From: an uncultured Flavobacteriaceae bacterium
GTDB lineage: Bacteria; Bacteroidota; Bacteroidia; Flavobacteriales; Flavobacteriaceae
Length of the DNA stretch: 14,271 bases
Reading direction: 5' to 3'
NCBI GenBank assembly: GCA_938074515.1
Contig: CALJFV010000085.1
Location: 1-14,271 of the forward strand
Program-made: the position numbers and the translations under genes
Notes under the pieces: generated by a model
Told to the model about the DNA's origin: nothing
Databases searched by the model: none
Seen by the model: the letters and a program-made list of their open reading frames with translations, nothing else
In this document: one piece after another, positions 9,066 to 14,271 of the stretch
Layout: the number at the start of each line of letters is the position of its first letter
How positions within the stretch are numbered: position 1 is the first letter of the stretch

Positions 9066-10529
9066 TCAAGTGGTTTGGTCGTTTAAAAATTCACTTGCGA
9101 TTTTATAATCATCAAAGTCATGGCGCACTCCAGAAATTTCTTGATATGTCTCATGTCCTTTACCTGCAATCAATATCAAATCGCCAGATTCCGCCATTTG
9201 CACGGCGGTCTTTATCGCTTGTCGCCGATCCGTAATAGACACATACTTTTTATAATCATGGGCAGGAACACCAGCCTCCATTTGGGAGATTATTTCCTCA
9301 GCAGACTCACTACGTGGGTTATCAGAAGTGAATATGACCTTATTGCTCCAATGCGTGGCTACAGCGGCCATTTTAGGTCTTTTGGTTCTATCGCGATCAC
9401 CTCCGCAACCCACCACAGTGATCAGCGTTTCATTTCCTGTTCTTATGCCCGCAATCGTTCCCAATACATTTTCCAGGGCATCAGGGGTATGGGCATAATC
9501 AACAATTACCGTCACCCCATTTGGGGCAGCATAATATTGAAATCGCCCTGAGACACTATCCAGAGTGCTGATTTCTCGCAAAACACCTATGGGGTCCGCC
9601 TCAAGCAGGGTAGCGCAGGCATAAATAGCAAGTAAATTATAGGCATTAAATCCACCGATGAGTTTCACCCAAACCTCTTGACCATTTATTTTAAGCAATT
9701 GTCCACTGATCTGTTGCTCTAAAACTTGCACTTTAAAGTCTGCCAAAGATTTCTGAGCATAAGTCTGTACTCGAGCTTTGGTATTTTGCAGCATGAATCC
9801 TCCGTTCTTATCATCTTGATTCGTCAGAGCAAAAGCTTGAGGTTTTAGTCCGTCAAAAAAACGTTTTTTAACATCTCGGTACGTCTTGAAGTCCTTGTGA
9901 TAATCTAAATGGTCGTGAGTCAAATTAGTAAATATACCTCCGTCAAAATCCAGTCCAAGGGTTCTGTTTTGATCAATACCATGAGAGCTCACCTCCATGA
10001 AACAATGCGTGAGGCCAGCATCAACCATTGTTCTCAATAAACGATTAATCGTTAATGAGTCTGGCGTGGTATGCGTCGCGGGAAGGATTTCACTGCCAAT
10101 TTTGTTTTCTACCGTGGACAGTAAACCTGCAGCATAACCCATCTTGGTAAATAATTGATGCAATAAGGTCGCGACCGTCGTCTTTCCATTGGTACCCGTC
10201 ACCCCGACCAATATCAGATCCTTGGAGGGTTGTTCATAAAAATTATCGGCGATATAGGCCAAAGCCTCGCTGGTATCGCGCACCTGAACATAGGTAATCC
10301 CATTGATAATCACTTCAGGCAAATGGGCGCAAATTATAGCAATCGCTCCCTGATCACAGGCCTGTTTAATAAATTGATGACCATCAACCACAGCCCCATT
10401 AATGGCCACAAAAACATCGTTTAAAGCAACACGTCTTGAGTCGAATTCTACCCCGCGAACCGCAACCGACGTGGAACCAACAACCTGCTCAAGGCCCACA
10501 CGATACAATATGTCTTTGAGTAATATCAT
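9066..10529 (-). CDS. murE: UDP-MurNAc-L-Ala-D-Glu:meso-diaminopimelate ligase MurE
   Basis: Cytoplasmic ligase that adds the third stem residue to UDP-MurNAc-L-Ala-D-Glu. The 487-residue product has the N-terminal uridine-binding domain with FDSRRV at 29-34, the P-loop TGTNGKTT at 111-118, the HTTPDS stretch at 153-158, MEVSSHGID at 178-186, a probable carbamylated lysine at Lys221, DYAHTPD at 344-350 and GKGHE at 456-460. The substrate-specificity motif DNPR at 403-406 indicates meso-diaminopimelate rather than lysine. An open frame continues 47 codons upstream to 10670, but that part runs inside ftsI. The ATG at 10529-10527 overlaps the ftsI stop by 4 bp (ATGA) and fits family N-termini. 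mraY starts one base after the stop. Confidence 0.97.
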   Translation of the reverse strand: MILLKDILYRVGLEQVVGSTSVAVRGVEFDSRRVALNDVFVAINGAVVDGHQFIKQACDQGAIAIICAHLPEVIINGITYVQVRDTSEALAYIADNFYEQPSKDLILVGVTGTNGKTTVATLLHQLFTKMGYAAGLLSTVENKIGSEILPATHTTPDSLTINRLLRTMVDAGLTHCFMEVSSHGIDQNRTLGLDFDGGIFTNLTHDHLDYHKDFKTYRDVKKRFFDGLKPQAFALTNQDDKNGGFMLQNTKARVQTYAQKSLADFKVQVLEQQISGQLLKINGQEVWVKLIGGFNAYNLLAIYACATLLEADPIGVLREISTLDSVSGRFQYYAAPNGVTVIVDYAHTPDALENVLGTIAGIRTGNETLITVVGCGGDRDRTKRPKMAAVATHWSNKVIFTSDNPRSESAEEIISQMEAGVPAHDYKKYVSITDRRQAIKTAVQMAESGDLILIAGKGHETYQEISGVRHDFDDYKIASEFLNDQTT

Positions 10530-12520
10530 GAACCGATGAGTGTTACTTTTTGAGTTTGCCCCAGATCTGTGCCCGGTTGGGGACTCTGTTCCACAATCGA
10601 CCCGCTTCCCCTTACTTCTACATGCAATCCTAAATTTTCCAAAACAGCCAAAGCATCCATTAAAGCCCAACCACGAACATCGGGCAGACCCTCAGGTGTT
10701 TCAGATAACCACTGATTGATTTGTACTTGTTGCTGTACTAACTCGGGCAAGGGCTTTATAGGTAATTGTATTGTATCCCTTAATGGGCTGTCCGTATAGA
10801 TTTTCTGGGCGATGCGTTTGAACACAGGACCAGTGACGTCTGCTCCGTAATACCCCTTTTTGGTGCTCGGTTTATGAATCACAACAATACAGGAATACTT
10901 TGGGTCGTCTGCCGGAAAGTACCCTGCAAAAGATGAGATGTATCGCCGATCCTTATCCCAGTCCTCCATCCAATACTCTGTCCTGGCCGTACCAGTTTTA
11001 CCCGCTATGGAAAAATACTCCGAATACAAGGCGCGCCCAGTTCCCCGCGTAACGATGTGCTCCAAAACATCACGCACCTCATTCAAAGTTTTATCAGACA
11101 AGATTTTTGGGTGCATCACTTCTGGGCCGTACTCGTGGATGACTTTATTGTCGCTAATAATTCGATCTACAAAGCGGGGCTTGACCATAGTCCCGTTATT
11201 GGCTAAAGCGTTGTAAAAAGTCAATACCTGAAGTGGAGTCATTCGCAAATTATAGCCATAAGCCATGGAAGGCAGGGCATTCTTGCTCCATTTACGGTCT
11301 CCAGGACGCGGAATCTCGGGCTGACCCTCTCCAGAAATAGGCAAACCCAACACCGTGTCTAAACGCCATTGCTTGAAATAATTTAACCACCGTTCGGGGG
11401 CGTCTTTATAGGCATCATCAATTAAACTGGCCAGACCAATATTTGAAGAGACCTCTAGAGCCCGCGCCGCAGAAATCTTACCGTGTCCTTTGGTATCGGT
11501 GATCATTCGCCCATAGAACGCCTTACTTCCAAGGCGAGTGTCAACAATCTGAGCCGTATCTATGGCGCGATCTTCCAAAGCGGCGGCAAAAGCAATTGTT
11601 TTAAAGGTACTGCCTGGTTCGTGACTTTCTCCAACGGCATAATTCAACTTTTCGTAGTAGGTCCCTTGATCGGTGCGCCCCAGATTAGCCAAAGCCCGAA
11701 CAGCCCCTGTAGCGACTTCCATAACCACTACAGTTCCGTGTTCTGCCTGGTAATATTCGAGTTGTGACAACAACGCATGATGCGCGATATCTTGAATATT
11801 GATGTCAATGGTTGTGACCACATCAAAACCATCACGAGGCTCGAGTTCATTTTCATCTGACACGGGCTTCCACTGCCCTTTGGCAATTTTTTGTTTAAGC
11901 CTATGGCCGTCTTGACCACGCAAGAATGGATCAAACGCAGCTTCTAATCCAACGGTATATTTCATGGTATCAGAAGTGGTATTGTGCCCAACTAATCGCT
12001 CTGCAATTTTACCCAACGGATGCTCTCGTGTAGGTTTTTGAACAACAATTAACCCGCCCCGATAGGGCCCCAAATTCAGCAAAGGCATTTGCTTGACCGC
12101 CAAAAAATCAGTGTAGTTTAAATCTCTTGCTATGAGCTGATAGCGACGATTACTACTTCTTGCCTTTTGGAGCATATTCTGATAGTAAGAGGCTGAGCGT
12201 CCAAAATATTCGCCGAGCTCACGCGCCAAATCAGGCATTAATTTTTCAAAATTTGAAACACTCACTGTGACCGGGTCAAATCGCACGTCATAACGAGACA
12301 CTGAAGTTGCTAATAAGCTGCCGTCTTGAGCATAAATATTGCCCCGATTTGCCTTAATGGGAATATTCTGGGTAGTCTTCTCTGCGGCCATTGCCCTGTA
12401 TTCCGCCCCTTTAGTAAATTGAATTTGACTCAATCTAAAGACCACAGCCAAAGCCACTAATAGCAGCAATCCAGCCACCACATAAAAACGCTTTAATGCC
12501 AAAGAATCTTTATTCATCAT
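10526..12520 (-). CDS. ftsI: Septal peptidoglycan transpeptidase FtsI (class B PBP with PASTA domain)
   Basis: Class B penicillin-binding protein that cross-links septal peptidoglycan in the periplasm, partner of FtsW. The 664-residue product has a short cytoplasmic tail, one membrane helix at about residues 12-30, a PBP dimerisation or pedestal domain (with KANRGNIYAQDG near 56-67), and the transpeptidase domain. The three active-site motifs are intact: STFK at 304-307 with nucleophile Ser304, SSN at 358-360 and KTG at 508-510. The last 55 or so residues (about 610-664, LPDVRGWALMDAL onwards) form a single PASTA domain, absent from E. coli FtsI. Two adjacent ATG codons (12520 and 12517) lie within the 3' end of the ftsL-like gene, giving an 11- or 8-bp overlap. 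In Bacteroidota the gene is often just labelled penicillin-binding protein. The stop overlaps murE by 4 bp. Confidence 0.96.
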   Translation of the reverse strand: MMNKDSLALKRFYVVAGLLLLVALAVVFRLSQIQFTKGAEYRAMAAEKTTQNIPIKANRGNIYAQDGSLLATSVSRYDVRFDPVTVSVSNFEKLMPDLARELGEYFGRSASYYQNMLQKARSSNRRYQLIARDLNYTDFLAVKQMPLLNLGPYRGGLIVVQKPTREHPLGKIAERLVGHNTTSDTMKYTVGLEAAFDPFLRGQDGHRLKQKIAKGQWKPVSDENELEPRDGFDVVTTIDINIQDIAHHALLSQLEYYQAEHGTVVVMEVATGAVRALANLGRTDQGTYYEKLNYAVGESHEPGSTFKTIAFAAALEDRAIDTAQIVDTRLGSKAFYGRMITDTKGHGKISAARALEVSSNIGLASLIDDAYKDAPERWLNYFKQWRLDTVLGLPISGEGQPEIPRPGDRKWSKNALPSMAYGYNLRMTPLQVLTFYNALANNGTMVKPRFVDRIISDNKVIHEYGPEVMHPKILSDKTLNEVRDVLEHIVTRGTGRALYSEYFSIAGKTGTARTEYWMEDWDKDRRYISSFAGYFPADDPKYSCIVVIHKPSTKKGYYGADVTGPVFKRIAQKIYTDSPLRDTIQLPIKPLPELVQQQVQINQWLSETPEGLPDVRGWALMDALAVLENLGLHVEVRGSGSIVEQSPQPGTDLGQTQKVTLIGS

Positions 12521-12839
12521 TCAAAGCATTTGAAGCGATTACTATTTTCTTTGGAGGCACCTCTGAGGGAAACAAGCCCCGATTACCCATGGCTTTGATG
12601 ATTTTAGTCTCCATTTTGGCATTCATCAGAGCCATTCGTCCTGAAACAAATTGACTTTTTAATTGTTTTACCTCCTCACTTAAGGCAGCAATCTTATGCA
12701 CCTTTTTGTCTACCCGATGAGCACTACTGATCATAATCATGGCCAAAGCCGCAAAAAACAAAATAAACTTCCAAGTCTTCAAGGCATCTTGATTGATCAA
12801 AAATTGACCGCGTATGATATGCAGCAGTGAATTTTTCAT
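12510..12839 (-). CDS. ftsL: FtsL-like small bitopic division protein
   Basis: Predicted small divisome protein, 109 residues, encoded between rsmH and ftsI where ftsL sits in most dcw clusters. It has a cytoplasmic N-terminus of about 22 residues, one membrane segment at roughly 25-41, and a periplasmic stretch at about 43-80 rich in charged residues with heptad-like spacing, probably a coiled coil that would pair with another bitopic division protein. A conserved-looking PSEVPPKKI segment at about 92-100 resembles the FtsL-like family seen in flavobacteria. FtsL from E. coli shares topology rather than obvious sequence, so the assignment rests on position, size and topology. The ATG overlaps the rsmH stop by 4 bp (ATGA), and its 3' end overlaps the ftsI start. 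Confidence 0.85.
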   Translation of the reverse strand: MKNSLLHIIRGQFLINQDALKTWKFILFFAALAMIMISSAHRVDKKVHKIAALSEEVKQLKSQFVSGRMALMNAKMETKIIKAMGNRGLFPSEVPPKKIVIASNALNDE

Positions 12840-13741
12840 ACTTCATCAGTTCTTTGAGCGATGCGCAGTTTTGCACTGCGCGCCCTGTTGTTTTTATCAA
12901 TTTCCTGAGCCGAAGGCACGATGAGCTTACCGACCGGCTTAAAAGGCATGAATGCCCGCCCAAAAACATCCTTTTCTGGCATTCCCTCAAAAAGACCGTG
13001 ACGCATAAAACGCTTAACCAAGCGATCTTCCAGACTGTGGTAAGAAATTAAACTCAAGCGACCAGAGGGCTTAATGACCTCTTTAGTTTGCATCAGAAAT
13101 TCCTTCAAAACCGACAATTCCTGATTAACTTCTAAGCGAATGGCCTGAAAAATCTGAGCCATTATTTTATGCTCCTTATTGCGCGGCATATAGGGACGCA
13201 CAATTGATTTGAGCTCTTCCGTAGTTCGAATCACTTTTTCATTCCGCGCCGCTTCGATCACCCTGCTGAGTTTTGCTCCATTGCGCAATTCTCCATACTC
13301 ACGAAATAAATCGGCGAGTTGTTCCACCGAATATTCATTGAGTATCTGTGCCGCAGTAAGCCCTTGATCTTGATTCATACGCATGTCAAGCGCACCATCA
13401 AATCGGGTCGAAAAACCACGATCCCCTTCGTCAAATTGATGAGACGAGACTCCGAAATCTCCCATAATTCCATCAACCTGGGTTACTCCATGGAACTTTA
13501 AAAAACGTTTGAGATATCTAAAGTTCTGGTGAATCAACAAAAATCTAGGATCGTCTATTCGGTTGTCAAGGGCATCTTGATCTTGATCAAAAGCAAAAAG
13601 CTTTCCTTTGGGACCCAGTTGCGATAATAGGTGTCGTGAATGCCCTCCACCCCCAAAAGTTACATCCACATAAATCCCGTCTGGCTTAATGGCTAAGCCC
13701 GCTACAGTTTCTGACAGCAGTACGGGATCATGATAGCTCAT
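12836..13741 (-). CDS. rsmH: 16S rRNA (cytosine-1402-N4)-methyltransferase RsmH (MraW)
   Basis: S-adenosylmethionine-dependent enzyme that methylates N4 of C1402 in the decoding centre of 16S rRNA; it is the usual second gene of dcw clusters. The 301-residue product starts with YHDPVLLSE at residues 3-11, followed by the SAM-binding loop DVTFGGGGHS at 26-35, the acidic FDQDQDAL segment at 51-58, GDFGVSSHQFD at 94-104, RGFSTRFDGALDMRM at 108-122, FQAIRLEVNQEL at 198-209, SYHSLEDR at 233-240 and RARSAKLR at 286-293. All landmarks of the family are present and length is normal. The ATG lies inside the 3' end of mraZ (14-bp overlap) and the stop overlaps the ftsL-like start, so expression is tied to both neighbours. 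Confidence 0.97.
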   Translation of the reverse strand: MSYHDPVLLSETVAGLAIKPDGIYVDVTFGGGGHSRHLLSQLGPKGKLFAFDQDQDALDNRIDDPRFLLIHQNFRYLKRFLKFHGVTQVDGIMGDFGVSSHQFDEGDRGFSTRFDGALDMRMNQDQGLTAAQILNEYSVEQLADLFREYGELRNGAKLSRVIEAARNEKVIRTTEELKSIVRPYMPRNKEHKIMAQIFQAIRLEVNQELSVLKEFLMQTKEVIKPSGRLSLISYHSLEDRLVKRFMRHGLFEGMPEKDVFGRAFMPFKPVGKLIVPSAQEIDKNNRARSAKLRIAQRTDEV

Positions 13742-14201
13742 TGGCAGCAGTATTTGGCGTCCCCATAACGTCTTCTGCTAAATCAGCAAAATCCAAGGCC
13801 GCATCGGAAATAGCCTGCTCATAATTTTGAGCATCCCAAATTTCTACAATGCCAACCGAGGCTGTTAGCACAAGATCACGCTTGATCTGCGCCACAGTCA
13901 TGAGGTCTGCAGGGATATTAATTCTACCGGTAACATCCAGCTCAATGCGACGAACACCAGCGGTGAATCGCCGAGTAAAATCATTGTTCTTTCTATTGAA
14001 TTGATTTAGACCGCTAATTTTTTGCATGAGCTCATTCCACTGATCCATAGGATACAGTTCGAGACAAGGCTGAAAAACTGCTCTTTTCAACACAAAGCCT
14101 TCAGAAAGAGCTGGAGCCAATTGCTTTTTGAGATCAGCAGGAACCATGACACGGCCTTTATTGTCTGCCTTACAATGATATGTTCCAATGAGATTAAGCA
14201 C
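13728..14201 (-). CDS. mraZ: Transcriptional regulator MraZ
   Basis: DNA-binding protein of the SpoVT-AbrB-like fold that regulates its own dcw operon; in E. coli it represses by binding direct repeats at the mraZ promoter. The 157-residue product shows the typical tandem arrangement of two half-domains, each with a DxxxR motif: DNKGR at residues 13-17 (within GTYHCKADNKGR) and DVTGR at 89-93. Length is near the family norm (about 150). The start is a GTG at 14201-14199: MLNLIGTY matches the beginning of relatives, and no ATG lies between this codon and the promoter. The gene is followed by rsmH with a 14-bp overlap. Directly upstream are three repeats that are its likely operator, so autoregulation is expected; the direction (repression) is inferred from repeat placement and from E. 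coli. Confidence 0.96.
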   Translation of the reverse strand: MLNLIGTYHCKADNKGRVMVPADLKKQLAPALSEGFVLKRAVFQPCLELYPMDQWNELMQKISGLNQFNRKNNDFTRRFTAGVRRIELDVTGRINIPADLMTVAQIKRDLVLTASVGIVEIWDAQNYEQAISDAALDFADLAEDVMGTPNTAANELS

Positions 14202-14223
14202 CTTGATTTGTGTTGAATTTGTT

Positions 14224-14231
14224 CAAATATA
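14224..14231 (-). promoter_or_regulatory. Predicted dcw operon promoter, Bacteroidota -7 element
   Basis: On the minus strand the sequence is TATATTTG, an exact match to the Bacteroidota primary-sigma -7 consensus TAnnTTTG. The start site would fall about 5 bases further on, near 14217-14219, leaving a leader of only about 16-18 nt before the mraZ GTG. The expected -33 TTG element, roughly 17-23 bp upstream, would lie within the repeat array, where no TTG is present. A promoter weak at -33 and overlapped by MraZ sites is consistent with regulated initiation. The assignment is from motif and position only. Confidence 0.7.
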
Positions 14232-14240
14232 CAGATTATT

Positions 14241-14270
14241 TTACCACTTTTTACCACTTTTTACCACTTT
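14241..14270 (-). repeat. Three tandem 10-bp direct repeats, probable MraZ operator
   Basis: Three perfect, contiguous copies of AAAGTGGTAA (minus strand) occupy 14241-14250, 14251-14260 and 14261-14270. The base at 14271 and the bases below 14241 break the pattern, so the array is exactly three units here. The unit equals a 7-bp AAAGTGG core plus a 3-bp TAA spacer. From memory, MraZ of Mollicutes binds AAAGTG[T/G] repeats with 3-nt spacers, and E. coli MraZ binds TGGG-containing repeats at the same 10-bp period. The array sits immediately upstream of mraZ, one helical turn per unit, so successive sites face the same side of the DNA. The proximal unit ends 9 bp from the TATATTTG promoter element, so bound protein would cover the upstream promoter region. 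Confidence 0.85.
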
Positions 14271-14271
14271 G

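Noticed and set aside
9120..9551. A 143-codon open frame on the plus strand inside murE
   Set aside because: It is antisense to the intact murE C-terminal domain, lacks any recognisable motif and has no promoter or start context.
10530..10670. In-frame upstream extension of murE by 47 codons
   Set aside because: It overlaps the FtsI PASTA coding sequence in another frame; family N-termini start at the ATG overlapping the ftsI stop.
12724..12990. An 88-codon minus-strand frame across the rsmH/ftsL junction
   Set aside because: It is an out-of-frame reading of the 3' end of rsmH and the start of the ftsL-like gene, with no family resemblance.
14195..14204. A degenerate fourth MraZ-like box around the mraZ start codon
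   Set aside because: It matches the decamer at only about seven of ten positions and is out of register with the array, which is expected by chance in an A-rich leader.

Overview
The window holds most of one division and cell-wall (dcw) gene cluster. All thirteen genes lie on the minus strand, so the cluster reads from the right end of the window to the left. In transcription order it is mraZ, rsmH (mraW), a short ftsL-like gene, ftsI (PBP3-type transpeptidase), murE, mraY, murD, ftsW, murG, murC, ftsQ, ftsA and the 5' part of ftsZ, which runs off the left edge. I see no mobile element, CRISPR array, RNA gene or accessory gene, and no stretch over 100 bases without a gene.

The source looks like a member of the Bacteroidota, most likely class Flavobacteriia or a close relative. 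The evidence is the exact gene order with ddl, murB and murF missing, the small divergent FtsL-like protein after rsmH, an FtsI with a C-terminal PASTA domain, an MraY with a long extra periplasmic loop, weak or absent Shine-Dalgarno sequences, and a promoter element TATATTTG that fits the Bacteroidota consensus TAnnTTTG. Genus cannot be decided from this sequence. The MurE DNPR motif points to meso-diaminopimelate peptidoglycan.

Layout from right to left: positions 14202-14271 are the control region, with three perfect 10-bp direct repeats (14241-14270) matching known MraZ operator spacing and a single promoter (14224-14231). Then follow the regulator mraZ and the 16S rRNA methyltransferase rsmH (12836-14201); the septal synthesis genes ftsL-like and ftsI (10526-12839); the precursor pathway genes murE, mraY, murD, ftsW, murG and murC (2768-10529); and the divisome genes ftsQ, ftsA and ftsZ (1-2768). 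Only four junctions have any spacer (1, 13, 4 and 25 bp). The others overlap by 1 to 14 bp, so the set is probably one transcript with extensive translational coupling.

The products work together. MurC, MurD and MurE build the UDP-MurNAc peptide, MraY and MurG make lipid I and lipid II, FtsW polymerises and FtsI cross-links septal glycan, and FtsZ, FtsA, FtsQ and FtsL place this at the division site. I found no previously undescribed system. The most informative non-coding signal is the MraZ-type repeat array sitting where the upstream promoter element should be.
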